The notes under the pieces were generated by a model. The model was not told the origin of the DNA. It ran no database searches and was given only the letters and a program-made list of their open reading frames with translations. Positions 1-8,976 of a DNA stretch of 64,000 bases are shown here, piece after piece (the first letter of the stretch is position 1; each line of letters opens with the position of its first letter). Position numbers and translations under genes: made by a program. The stretch is taken from contig NZ_JAHKPM010000051.1 of NCBI RefSeq assembly GCF_018860525.1, forward strand, positions 1-64,000, read 5' to 3'. The stretch comes from Vibrio hepatarius (GTDB lineage Bacteria; Pseudomonadota; Gammaproteobacteria; Enterobacterales; Vibrionaceae).

Positions 1-9
1 CACAACTAA

Positions 10-1044
10 TTAATTAGTTGCTGCTTGGCTTCTCATTGCTGTCGGCGATACAGAAAAAAACTCTTTAAAACATCGGCTGAAGTGAGTTGTTGAAGAAAAG
101 CTAGTAGAGGCAGCAATGGTTGATATCGAGTCTTCAGACTGGAGTAATAATTGTCTTGCATAAGTTAATCTCAGCTCTAAATAGTACTTAGATGGAGAGG
201 CTTGAATATGCGTCTTAAATAGTCGTTCTAGCTTTCTGCGCGATATGTTGAGGTAGCGGGCTATGTCATCGATAGTGAGTAGTTCATCGAGGTTATTTGT
301 CATGAGCGTGCTAGCCTCTTTAAGAATAGCGGGCACAGAGTCGGGTAAACAAGTATGAATGATAGGTTGAACCGTTGTAGAAATCCCTCGGTCACAAGAG
401 AGTATTTCTCGCACGGCATTCGAGTTTGGCTGAGAAGTTATTTTTTGAATCAGCGTTAACATCAAATCTAATGTACTACTTGCTCCGGCAGAAGTCAGTA
501 TATTGCCATTATTGACATATGAACTTGAGGAGAGAATGCAGCGAGGAAACCTTTCCTTAGCATAGGCATGATTGTCTGGATGAAGAGCATATTGTTGTCC
601 ATCAAGCACACCAGCTTGGGCCAGAAATATGGCACCATTCCATATACCTCCGAGAGTCACATCACGTTTGAAGCCCAGAGCTAATAGTTTTGACAGATGA
701 GAATGTTCTGTAAGGTTAGTTCGATACCCTCCGCAAATGATTAAAATATCTATATTGTCTACTGTTTTTATTTCACTCAGGGTTTGATCTGGAGTGACAG
801 CTATTCCAAGATCGCTGATTACGTCTACTGGCTCCAGACCAGCTATAGCAAAGATAAACCGATTTTCCCCTTCCACCAAATTAGAGGTGACTAAGCAGTC
901 GACCGCACATGTAAATGACATTAAAGAAAAATGCTCAAGCACAACAAATAAAACCGAGGTTTGTTTAGAGGACAGCTTTTTTTTGGGCATAAAGCATTGG
1001 TTCGTATCTCTCATTGGGGTCGAAAATGTTCTTATAGTTTTCAT
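10..1044 (-). CDS. GlxA-family AraC-type transcriptional regulator, probable activator of the sarcosine operon
   Basis: 344 aa. Residues about 28-190 have the fold pattern of the DJ-1/PfpI amidotransferase-like domain found in GlxA, GbdR and SouR regulators. Residues about 240-340 form an AraC-type double helix-turn-helix, with the first helix at IDDIARYLNISRRKLERLFK and the second around the SISTIAASTSFSSTTHFSRC stretch. The gene is divergent from the glyA-sox-purU operon. In Pseudomonas, related regulators (GbdR, SouR) sense glycine betaine/dimethylglycine or sarcosine and activate the same enzymes, so activation of the operon by sarcosine is inferred. The ATG at 1044 was chosen because it is the most upstream ATG, with AAGG just before it; ATGs at 1014 and 990 would remove only a non-conserved leader. 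The ligand is not shown by the sequence. Confidence 0.85.
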   Translation of the reverse strand: MKTIRTFSTPMRDTNQCFMPKKKLSSKQTSVLFVVLEHFSLMSFTCAVDCLVTSNLVEGENRFIFAIAGLEPVDVISDLGIAVTPDQTLSEIKTVDNIDILIICGGYRTNLTEHSHLSKLLALGFKRDVTLGGIWNGAIFLAQAGVLDGQQYALHPDNHAYAKERFPRCILSSSSYVNNGNILTSAGASSTLDLMLTLIQKITSQPNSNAVREILSCDRGISTTVQPIIHTCLPDSVPAILKEASTLMTNNLDELLTIDDIARYLNISRRKLERLFKTHIQASPSKYYLELRLTYARQLLLQSEDSISTIAASTSFSSTTHFSRCFKEFFSVSPTAMRSQAATN

Positions 1045-1275
1045 GACCTTGTCTCGTGGTTGGAGTGCTCTTGCAGTGTCTCAAGTAAGGTTTTTGTTAC
1101 AAATGTTCGCAATGATTATTTTTAACTTCATCACATTATTTTCATTTCACTACTCATCAATAGGTCGATTTGTCGCAAAAGACATGAATTATGACGCTTA
1201 CAGTCGGTCATGAGGACGGGATGCAGGATAGTTTGTTAACACTATTGTTACATTGATGTGTTGAAGGAGAGACGT
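1045..1275. promoter_or_regulatory. Divergent intergenic region with candidate operator repeats for the sarcosine operon
   Basis: This gap separates the GlxA-type regulator from glyA. It holds two inverted repeats: TGTC-N6-GACA at 1171-1184 and ATGAC-N11-GTCAT at 1191-1211. They lie 65-105 bases before the glyA start, where an AraC-family activator would normally bind. I cannot identify a convincing -10/-35 pair. Assignment to the neighbouring regulator is inference. Confidence 0.35.
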
Positions 1276-2529
1276 GTGTTCTATCAAAATGACACCATTG
1301 AAGGGTTTGACGATGAATTGCTTGTGGCCATTAAAAGTGAAGATACCCGCCAGCAAGAACATATAGAGCTAATTGCCTCTGAAAACTATACCAGTAAAAG
1401 AGTAATGCAAGCACAGGGTACGCAGCTGACCAATAAGTATGCAGAAGGTTACCCAAGTAAACGATACTACGGTGGTTGTGAGCATGTTGATACCATCGAG
1501 TGTTTGGCTATTTCTCGTGCAAAAAGCTTGTTTGATGCCGACTACGCTAATGTTCAACCTCATTCCGGATCACAAGCTAATGCTGCTGTATTTATGGCCT
1601 TGTTAAATCCCGGTGATACGGTTTTGGGCATGAGTCTCGCCCATGGAGGACATCTCACCCATGGGGCTAAAGTGAGCTTTTCAGGCAAAATATACCACTC
1701 TGTCCAGTATGGCTTGAAAGATGGAACAGGTGAAATAGATTACGACCAAGTTGCAGAGTTAGCCAAACAGCATCAGCCCAAAATGATCATTGCAGGATTT
1801 TCAGCTTACTCGCGTATTGTTGACTGGCAACGATTTAGAGAGATTGCTGATTCGGTTAATGCCTATTTATTTGTCGATATGGCGCATGTAGCTGGGTTAG
1901 TTGCTTCAGGCCATTATCCTAACCCCCTTCCATACGCAGATGTGGTCACTACCACGACCCACAAGACGCTGAGAGGGCCGCGAGGTGGCCTTATTTTATC
2001 TAAACGCAATCAAGAACTAGAAAAAAAACTAGACTCGGCTGTCTTCCCTGCTGGACAAGGTGGGCCTCTGATGCATGTGATTGCAGCAAAAGCAGTGGCG
2101 TTTAAAGAGGCTTTATTACCTGAGTTTTCTGAGTATCAAGCTCAGGTTGTGAAGAACGCGCAAGTAATGGCAAAGGGGTTTATTGAGCGCGGTTATGATG
2201 TGGTTTCTGGTGGGACAGACAATCATTTGTTTCTAGTCAGCCTTATTGAACAAGGGATCACAGGAAAAGATGCCGACTTTGCACTGGGGAAAGCGCATAT
2301 CACAGTCAATAAAAATGCGGTACCTAATGATCCAAGATCTCCGTTTGTGACAAGTGGACTACGTATTGGTACACCAGCTATTACTTCAAGAGGATTCAAA
2401 GAAACCGAGGCGGCCATACTAACTGATTGGATTTGCGACATTTTAGATGATCTGGATAACGAAGATTTGGTTAAGAAGGTGCAAGAGAAAGTGGCTTCTT
2501 TATGCGCCAAATTCCCGGTTTATCGGTAA
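1276..2529 (+). CDS. glyA: Serine hydroxymethyltransferase (catabolic copy in the sarcosine operon)
   Basis: 417 aa, the usual GlyA length. It interconverts glycine plus 5,10-methylene-THF and serine in the cytoplasm using pyridoxal phosphate. The PLP lysine motif [14 protein letters not shown] is present, as are the N-terminal [12 protein letters not shown] and [14 protein letters not shown] signatures. A GTG at 1276 is chosen over the upstream GTG at 1258 because AAGGAG lies at 1264-1269 with ideal spacing, and because the N terminus then matches the family length before HIELIASEN. Its place ahead of soxBDAG suggests it uses the glycine and methylene-THF made by sarcosine oxidase. A housekeeping glyA elsewhere in the genome is expected but not visible here. 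Confidence 0.93.
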   Translation: MFYQNDTIEGFDDELLVAIKSEDTRQQEHIELIASENYTSKRVMQAQGTQLTNKYAEGYPSKRYYGGCEHVDTIECLAISRAKSLFDADYANVQPHSGSQANAAVFMALLNPGDTVLGMSLAHGGHLTHGAKVSFSGKIYHSVQYGLKDGTGEIDYDQVAELAKQHQPKMIIAGFSAYSRIVDWQRFREIADSVNAYLFVDMAHVAGLVASGHYPNPLPYADVVTTTTHKTLRGPRGGLILSKRNQELEKKLDSAVFPAGQGGPLMHVIAAKAVAFKEALLPEFSEYQAQVVKNAQVMAKGFIERGYDVVSGGTDNHLFLVSLIEQGITGKDADFALGKAHITVNKNAVPNDPRSPFVTSGLRIGTPAITSRGFKETEAAILTDWICDILDDLDNEDLVKKVQEKVASLCAKFPVYR

Positions 2530-2622
2530 CACCAATCCGAGGGCGCTCAAGAAAGAACAACACCCTAACCGATGCGTCCTTTACAAGACGATTAGATTTT
2601 AACGTTTTATGGAAGGTAAACA

Positions 2623-3873
2623 ATGAAGGATTACTCAGGTTTTGGGCTATTTAAGCATGCCTTAACTTACCATGAGAACTGGCAACGAGTTTGGCGAAAT
2701 CCACTACCAAAAAAACATTATGATGTTGTCATCATCGGTGGTGGTGGTCATGGCTTAGCCACGGCTTACTATCTTGCTAAGCAGCATGGCTTAAACAATA
2801 TCGCAGTGATAGAAAAGGGCTATTTAGGTGGTGGCAATACCGCGAGAAATACCACAATTGTTCGCTCTAATTATTTGTGGGATGAGGCTGCTCAACTCTA
2901 CGAGCACTCGATGAAATTGTGGGAAGGTCTGTCTCAAGAGCTCAACTATAACCTTATGTTTAGCCAAAGAGGTGTATTAAACCTTGGCCACACATTACAA
3001 GACATGAGGGATATAGAAAGGCGAGTGAATGCGAATCGGCTTAATGGCATAGATAGCGAGGTGCTGACTACCGAAGAGGTACAAGAATTGGCCCCAATAC
3101 TCAATTGTTCACCCAATTCAAGATACCCAGTATTAGGAGCAAGTTGGCAAAAACGTGGGGGAACTGCCCGTCATGATGCAGTGGCTTGGGGATATGCGCG
3201 GGCTGCAGATAGGTTAGGTGTCGATCTCATTCAACAGAACGAAGTGACAGGTATTCGAGTAGAAAATGGCGCAGTGGTAGGAGTTGAAACTAAGAAGGGC
3301 TTTATTAGTGCTGGAAAAGTAGCTTGTGTAGCATCAGGTAACTCTGGTGAATTAGCCAAGATGGTCAATATGAGCCTGCCATTAGAATCTCACCCATTAC
3401 AAGCTATGGTCTCTGAGCCTTTAAAACCCTGTTTAGATACCGTAGTGATGTCTAACCATGTTCATGGCTATATGAGCCAATCTGATAAAGGTGACCTAGT
3501 GATCGGTGCTGGTATTGATGGTTATTTAGGATATGGGCAAAGAGGTTCTTTTTCTGTCATAGAGCACACCATAGCGGCAATTATCGAGATGTTTCCCATC
3601 GTTAGCCGAGTCAGGCTCAATCGCCACTGGGGAGGCATTGTTGATACCACGCCTGATGCTTGCCCAATCATCAGTAAAACCCATATTAAAGGTTTGTATT
3701 TTAATTGTGGCTGGGGAACAGGAGGCTTTAAAGCAACACCAGGATCTGGTCATGTATTTGCGCACACCATTGCCAAAAATCATCCACACCCTTTGGCTGA
3801 AGCTTTTAACCTAAATCGATTTGTTACGGGGCATTTAATTGATGAGCACGGCGCAGCTGGCGTTGCGCACTAG
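2623..3873 (+). CDS. soxB: Sarcosine oxidase beta subunit
   Basis: 416 aa. This is the FAD/FMN-binding catalytic subunit of heterotetrameric sarcosine oxidase, which demethylates sarcosine to glycine in the cytoplasm. The dinucleotide fold is at the N terminus ([19 protein letters not shown]). The [14 protein letters not shown] motif carries the histidine (His184 here) that in the family is covalently linked to FMN. The C-terminal [16 protein letters not shown] matches the DAO-type end of SoxB. The gene follows glyA by 93 bases with GGAAGG before the ATG and precedes soxD by 15 bases, so it is within the operon. Confidence 0.96.
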   Translation: MKDYSGFGLFKHALTYHENWQRVWRNPLPKKHYDVVIIGGGGHGLATAYYLAKQHGLNNIAVIEKGYLGGGNTARNTTIVRSNYLWDEAAQLYEHSMKLWEGLSQELNYNLMFSQRGVLNLGHTLQDMRDIERRVNANRLNGIDSEVLTTEEVQELAPILNCSPNSRYPVLGASWQKRGGTARHDAVAWGYARAADRLGVDLIQQNEVTGIRVENGAVVGVETKKGFISAGKVACVASGNSGELAKMVNMSLPLESHPLQAMVSEPLKPCLDTVVMSNHVHGYMSQSDKGDLVIGAGIDGYLGYGQRGSFSVIEHTIAAIIEMFPIVSRVRLNRHWGGIVDTTPDACPIISKTHIKGLYFNCGWGTGGFKATPGSGHVFAHTIAKNHPHPLAEAFNLNRFVTGHLIDEHGAAGVAH

Positions 3874-3888
3874 TTCAGGGAGAAAAAA

Positions 3889-4191
3889 ATGCTGCAAATT
3901 CATTGTCCATATTGTGATGAAATTCGAGAAGAAGAGGAATTTCACTATGCTGGAGAAGCACATATTGTTAGACCTTCTGCCCCAGATTTAATGACAGATG
4001 AAGAATGGGGTAAATACTTATTTCATCGTGAAAATAACAAAGGTGCGCACACTGAAATGTGGTATCACAGCGCAGGGTGTCGCAAGTTTTTTAATGCCAC
4101 TCGCCATACGGTGACGAACGACATAGAAAAGGTGTACAAGATGGGCAGTCGTTCTGCTTCATTGAGTCAAAAGGAGGAGCAAAATGGCTGA
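3889..4191 (+). CDS. soxD: Sarcosine oxidase delta subunit
   Basis: 100 aa, the normal size of this small zinc-binding subunit. The Zn ligands expected in the family are visible: Cys6 and Cys9 in HCPYCDE and a His/Cys pair in YHSAGCRKFF. It stabilises the oxidase complex and has no activity of its own. AGGGAGAAAAAA precedes the ATG. The 3' end overlaps soxA by 8 bases, typical of translational coupling in sox operons. Confidence 0.95.
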   Translation: MLQIHCPYCDEIREEEEFHYAGEAHIVRPSAPDLMTDEEWGKYLFHRENNKGAHTEMWYHSAGCRKFFNATRHTVTNDIEKVYKMGSRSASLSQKEEQNG

Positions 4192-7100
4192 ACGCAATAG
4201 ACTCAATAAAGGTGGTCGAATTGAGCGATCACAAAGCATGACCTTTTCTTTCAATGGTAAGAGTTATATTGGCTACAAAGGTGACACGATTGCATCTGCT
4301 TTGTTGGCTAATGGCGTGGATGTGGTGGGAAGAAGTTTTAAGTATTCTCGCCCGAGGGGAATACTTGCTGCCGGTGCGGAGGAACCCAACGCAATTTTAC
4401 AAGTGGGCAGCACTGACTCAACAACTATTCCCAATATTCGTGCTACCCAAGCTGAATTGTATCAAGGGTTGATTGCGAGTTCGGTATCTGGCTGGCCAAG
4501 TTTGGATTTGGACGTAATGGCTGGTTTGGGAAGGGTAGGTGGCTCCATGATGCCGCCAGGCTTTTACTACAAGACTTTTATGCAACCACAGAGTTTATGG
4601 CCAACCTATGAAAAATACATTAGAAAAGCAGCAGGCTTGGGGAAAGTGCCTGCCAATGAAGACCCAGATCAATACGATAAATTTAATCATCATTCAGATG
4701 TTCTGATCATTGGTGGAGGACCTGCTGGTTTAGCTGCGGCACGAACTCTGGTTGGTAGCGGCCTTCGAGTAATTATGCTGGATGAACAAAATGAATTTGG
4801 GGGATCACTTTTATCCAGTACAGAGCTACTTGATGGCAGGCCATGTGTGGATTGGGTATCAGAAACCTTAAGTATGCTGTCTTGCGAACCGAATTTTACT
4901 TTACTGACAAGAACAACCGCTTTTGGCTATTACGACCATAATTTTATTGGAGCGGTGGAGCGGTGCACCGATCATTTGGGCGAAAATATGCCAGGTGTTC
5001 GCCAACGTTTGCATCGTATTCGTGCAAAGAAAGTGATACTGGCCACTGGCGCATTAGAAAGACCATTAGTTTTTGGTAATAATGATGTACCTGGTTGTAT
5101 GCTAGCGTCTGCGGTTTCTACTTATATTCATCGCTACGCAGTGGTTCCGGGCAACAAATTAGTGTTGATGACCACCAATGACCACGCCTATCAAACCGCT
5201 ATTGATTGGCACAGTAAAGGGCGAGAGGTAGTGGCTATTATTGATACTCGGCGGGAGTCTCGAGGAGACTTACCAGCGAAGGCGCGAGACTTGGGTATCA
5301 CTGTACTTACTGGTATGGCAGTCATTGATGTCAAAGGTAATCGACGAGTTAATGGGGTTGAGGTCGCCTCTATTAACCATGATGGTAGTGAACTCATTAG
5401 CCAAGCTAAAGTCCATCATTTGGCGTGTGATACAGTGGCAAGTTCTGGAGGGTGGAGCCCAGTGGTTCATTTATCCTGTCACACAGGCAGTAAACCTATC
5501 TGGAATTCAGATATAGCCGGTTTTGTCCCAAGTGCACCTTCTCAAAACCAATTATATGTTGGTGGAATCGTAGGCACATATTCATTAGCAGCGGTGCTTG
5601 TTGAAGGCGCAGGTGCAGGGTTAATCAGTGGCGAAGAATTAGGTGGCGAATTAATTGAAAATAACTTTGCAGTGCCAACCGTTGATGGTTGCGTAAAGTC
5701 TGATTCGATGGAGCTTTATCACATTCCGCACCTGAAACCTACCAGTCGAGCTCCCAAGCAATTTGTTGACTTTCAAAATGACGTCACAGCCGCTGGTATC
5801 GAATTAGCCACAAGAGAAGGGTTTGAGTCGATTGAACATGTAAAACGCTACACCGCAATGGGATTTGGTACCGATCAAGGTAAAACCTCCAACATTAATG
5901 GCATGGCAATTGTAGCCAAAGCATTAAACCAAAGTGTACCAGAGACGGGAACGACGATATTTCGTCCTATGTATACACCCGTCACCTTTGGCGCTTTAGC
6001 CGGTAGAGATACTGGAAAGCTCTTTGATCCAGCAAGATTTACTGCAATGCACGAGTGGCACGTAGTGAATGGAGCAAAATTTGAAGATGTAGGGCAATGG
6101 AAACGACCTTGGTACTTTCCCAAACAAGGGGAAACTATGCAGGAAACTCTCAACCGAGAGTGTATGGCAACTCGTCATAGTGTTGGTATTTTGGATGCCT
6201 CCACACTTGGAAAAATCGATATCCAAGGTAAAGATGCTAGAGAATTCCTTAACCGAATTTATACCAACCCTTGGTCAAAGCTTGCTCCGGGACGCTGCCG
6301 ATATGGTGTGATGTGTAAAGAAGATGGCATGATTTTCGATGATGGAGTGACATCTTGTATCAACGACAACCATTTTATAATGACGACGACCTCTGGTGGA
6401 GCCGCTGCTGTTTTAGAGTGGATGGAACTTTGGCATCAAACCGAATGGCCTGAGTTAGACGTTTACTTTACCAGTGTCACGGACCATTGGGCGACAATGA
6501 CGATATCAGGGCCTAACAGCCGATTGTTACTTGAAAAGCTGGTGGATGGTCATGACCTGTCGAATGAATCATTTCCTTATATGAGTTGGCAGTCATTGCG
6601 TGTTGCTGGGGTGAACGCAAGAGTATTTAGAATCAGTTTTACAGGTGAATTGTCTTTTGAAATCAATGTACCTGCTAACTACGGTTTATATGTGTGGGAG
6701 CAAGTCATGGCGGCGGGTGAAGAATTTGGTATTACTCCTTATGGCACTGAAACCATGCATGTTCTTCGCGCAGAAAAAGGTTTCATTATTGCCGGGCAAG
6801 ATACAGATGGCTCGGTATCTCCACAAGACATGGACATGAACTGGATAGTGGGTAAGAACAAGGAATTTAGTTATATCGGCAAGCGTTCATGGGGGCGTGA
6901 AGATAATCAGAGACAAGACAGAAAACAGTTTGTTGGTTTACTCACCACAGATCCTAGTTGCGTGTTGCCAGAGGGAGCACAAGCCGTATTCGATCCTAAT
7001 GAGCCGATTCCAATGACTATGGTTGGGCATGTTACTTCGAGTTACTTCAGCCCTGTATTGGATCGTTCGATTGCGCTAGGCGTGATAAAAGGTGGTTTAT

Positions 7101-7210
7101 CTTTGCAAGGTGAAAAAGTGTATTTCCCATTACCTGACGGAACATCAGTCGAAGCTGAAATCGCCACATCTGTCTTTTATGACCCAAAAGGAGAGCGCCA
7201 AAATGTCTGA
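4184..7210 (+). CDS. soxA: Sarcosine oxidase alpha subunit
   Basis: 1008 aa, full length for the family. Domains in order: an N-terminal 2Fe-2S-ferredoxin-like fold (about 14-95) without cluster cysteines, an NAD-binding disulfide-reductase-like domain starting at VLIIGGGPAGLAAARTL (about 172-188), and a C-terminal GcvT-like aminomethyltransferase domain (about 610-1000). The last domain transfers the methyl carbon to THF, giving 5,10-methylene-THF. The ATG sits behind AAGGAGG within soxD. The gene overlaps soxG by 8 bases. I see no frameshift or missing core motif. Confidence 0.96.
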   Translation: MAERNRLNKGGRIERSQSMTFSFNGKSYIGYKGDTIASALLANGVDVVGRSFKYSRPRGILAAGAEEPNAILQVGSTDSTTIPNIRATQAELYQGLIASSVSGWPSLDLDVMAGLGRVGGSMMPPGFYYKTFMQPQSLWPTYEKYIRKAAGLGKVPANEDPDQYDKFNHHSDVLIIGGGPAGLAAARTLVGSGLRVIMLDEQNEFGGSLLSSTELLDGRPCVDWVSETLSMLSCEPNFTLLTRTTAFGYYDHNFIGAVERCTDHLGENMPGVRQRLHRIRAKKVILATGALERPLVFGNNDVPGCMLASAVSTYIHRYAVVPGNKLVLMTTNDHAYQTAIDWHSKGREVVAIIDTRRESRGDLPAKARDLGITVLTGMAVIDVKGNRRVNGVEVASINHDGSELISQAKVHHLACDTVASSGGWSPVVHLSCHTGSKPIWNSDIAGFVPSAPSQNQLYVGGIVGTYSLAAVLVEGAGAGLISGEELGGELIENNFAVPTVDGCVKSDSMELYHIPHLKPTSRAPKQFVDFQNDVTAAGIELATREGFESIEHVKRYTAMGFGTDQGKTSNINGMAIVAKALNQSVPETGTTIFRPMYTPVTFGALAGRDTGKLFDPARFTAMHEWHVVNGAKFEDVGQWKRPWYFPKQGETMQETLNRECMATRHSVGILDASTLGKIDIQGKDAREFLNRIYTNPWSKLAPGRCRYGVMCKEDGMIFDDGVTSCINDNHFIMTTTSGGAAAVLEWMELWHQTEWPELDVYFTSVTDHWATMTISGPNSRLLLEKLVDGHDLSNESFPYMSWQSLRVAGVNARVFRISFTGELSFEINVPANYGLYVWEQVMAAGEEFGITPYGTETMHVLRAEKGFIIAGQDTDGSVSPQDMDMNWIVGKNKEFSYIGKRSWGREDNQRQDRKQFVGLLTTDPSCVLPEGAQAVFDPNEPIPMTMVGHVTSSYFSPVLDRSIALGVIKGGLSLQGEKVYFPLPDGTSVEAEIATSVFYDPKGERQNV

Positions 7211-7865
7211 TATGACTCTCGATTCTACACTTACAAAGCCAAATCTACCAATAGATAAACAGAGTAAATGGACACCTCGTGCAGCATCACCACTTGATCA
7301 TGTTGAGATTATGCAACCTGCTCAATCTTACCGAGATGTCAGCGTCGAGATTAAGGAAATTAAAGGACTTACTCACCTAGTATTACGAGGAAAGTCAGAG
7401 GACCCAGCGTTTATTTATGGGGTAGAGCAAGCGATAGGAATCGAGCTTCCTATCACCCCAGGTACTTCTGTCCAAGCTGACGCGCTACGAGTATTCTGGC
7501 AATCTCCTGATGAATGGTTGATTATCGCAAAACCAAATTTAGCATGTGGTATTGAAGCGGCTTTGCATAAACACTTAGTTGGTCATTATGCGGTTACTGA
7601 GGTCAGTAGTGGTCAGACTCTGGTAACATTGAGCGGTGAAAATGCTGAAAACGTGATAAAAAAATCAACACTGTATGATGTCCATATCCGTCAATTTCCG
7701 GTTGGTCGAGTGGTCGGAACCAATTTTGCTAAGTCTCAAGTTCAGATCAGGCGTGTCAGTGAAAAGGCCTTTGAGCTTATTATCCGTAGAAGTTTTGCTG
7801 ATTACATTTGGATGTGGTTAATGGATGCAGGTCGGGAGTATGGTGTGGCTTTTCACAAACACTGA
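7203..7865 (+). CDS. soxG: Sarcosine oxidase gamma subunit
   Basis: 220 aa. This subunit packs against the aminomethyltransferase part of SoxA. The ATG at 7203 overlaps the end of soxA and is preceded by AAAGGAGAG; a reading frame open further upstream is only shadow of soxA. The residues around VFWQSPDEWLI and the segment DVHIRQFPVGRVVGTNF are typical of SoxG. It is the last sox gene. A 74-base gap containing a hairpin (arms 7883-7890 and 7907-7914, no T tract) leads to purU, so read-through is likely. Confidence 0.93.
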   Translation: MSDMTLDSTLTKPNLPIDKQSKWTPRAASPLDHVEIMQPAQSYRDVSVEIKEIKGLTHLVLRGKSEDPAFIYGVEQAIGIELPITPGTSVQADALRVFWQSPDEWLIIAKPNLACGIEAALHKHLVGHYAVTEVSSGQTLVTLSGENAENVIKKSTLYDVHIRQFPVGRVVGTNFAKSQVQIRRVSEKAFELIIRRSFADYIWMWLMDAGREYGVAFHKH

Positions 7866-7939
7866 TCAACAATATTGATAACCAGTCACCATGCTGTGGT
7901 AGTTTTGGTGACTGATAATTATAGTCTTAAGGTGATTTA

Positions 7940-8812
7940 ATGAACCAATCAAATTCCCACTACATTTTAATCGCAAGTTGCCCAAGTCGTATTGGTACGG
8001 TTGATGTTGTGACACGTTTTTTATGTGAATCGGGATGTTACATATCGGAATTAAACTCTTTTGATGACGAGTTAAATAGGCGCTTTTTTATTCGTGTAGA
8101 GTTCACTAAAGAAGGCGGTGGAGAGTTTGATGAGCAAGCGTTTAAACAAGGTTTTGAGGGGCGAGCTAAACCATTTAAAATGGAGTGGGAGCTGACTAAT
8201 AAGAGTTACAGGCCCAAAGTTGTCATTATGGTATCTAAATACGATCACTGCTTAAATGATTTGCTCTACCGTTACCGTACTAATAACTTGTCGGTAGACA
8301 TTCGAGCTGTCATTTCTAATCATGAAGACCTCAGATCCCTTGCCGAATGGCACAATATCCCCTATCACTGCTTCCCTATCACTAGTGAAACCAAAATACA
8401 GCAGGAAACGCAAGTACAAAAAGTACTGGATGATGTTGGGTGTGAGCTATTGATTCTTGCTCGTTACATGCAGGTACTTTCTGATTCCATGTGTGAGCGT
8501 TGGTCCCGAAAGGCAATCAATATTCATCATTCTTTGCTACCTGGTTTTAAAGGGGCAAAACCTTATCACCAGGCTTATGATAAAGGCGTTAAGTTGGTTG
8601 GTGCAACGGCCCATTATGTGAGTAGCGACTTAGACGAAGGCCCTATCATTACACAAGGTATGGAGAACGTTAACCACACCAATTATCCAAAAGATTTAAT
8701 AAAGAAAGGGATGGATGTTGAAGCATTAACTCTGTCTAGGGCCATTCAATACCATATAGAAAAGCGAGTATTCCTATTTAATGACAAAACGGTTGTTTTC
8801 GAACGTTCCTAA
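7940..8812 (+). CDS. purU: Formyltetrahydrofolate deformylase, operon copy
   Basis: 290 aa. It hydrolyses 10-formyl-THF to formate and THF. An N-terminal ACT domain (about 8-90) is followed by a formyltransferase-type domain. The catalytic region INIHHSLLPGFKGAKPYHQA and the ATAHYVSSDLDEGPII segment carry the Asn, His and Asp residues expected of PurU. Its position directly after soxG suggests that it recycles THF loaded with sarcosine-derived one-carbon units. A second, clearly different purU lies at 55733-56566, so this one is probably a specialised catabolic paralog. Confidence 0.92.
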   Translation: MNQSNSHYILIASCPSRIGTVDVVTRFLCESGCYISELNSFDDELNRRFFIRVEFTKEGGGEFDEQAFKQGFEGRAKPFKMEWELTNKSYRPKVVIMVSKYDHCLNDLLYRYRTNNLSVDIRAVISNHEDLRSLAEWHNIPYHCFPITSETKIQQETQVQKVLDDVGCELLILARYMQVLSDSMCERWSRKAINIHHSLLPGFKGAKPYHQAYDKGVKLVGATAHYVSSDLDEGPIITQGMENVNHTNYPKDLIKKGMDVEALTLSRAIQYHIEKRVFLFNDKTVVFERS

Positions 8813-8976
8813 TTAGTTCTATCGCCTACTGAATGTAGGTAAGTATTTTCGCTCTGTAAGTTTAAGACAAGCTAAAGCAAAAATAGCTCGACGAGTCTCT
8901 TTATTGACAACAAAAGTTGAGCTCGTTTTCTTGCACCCAAAATTTAGCATCAAACGAGAAATAAGGAAGATTCGAT

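Noticed and set aside
794..1213. 139-codon open frame on the plus strand across the regulator start and the intergenic region
   Set aside because: Mostly antisense to the regulator coding region; no ribosome site and no family resemblance.
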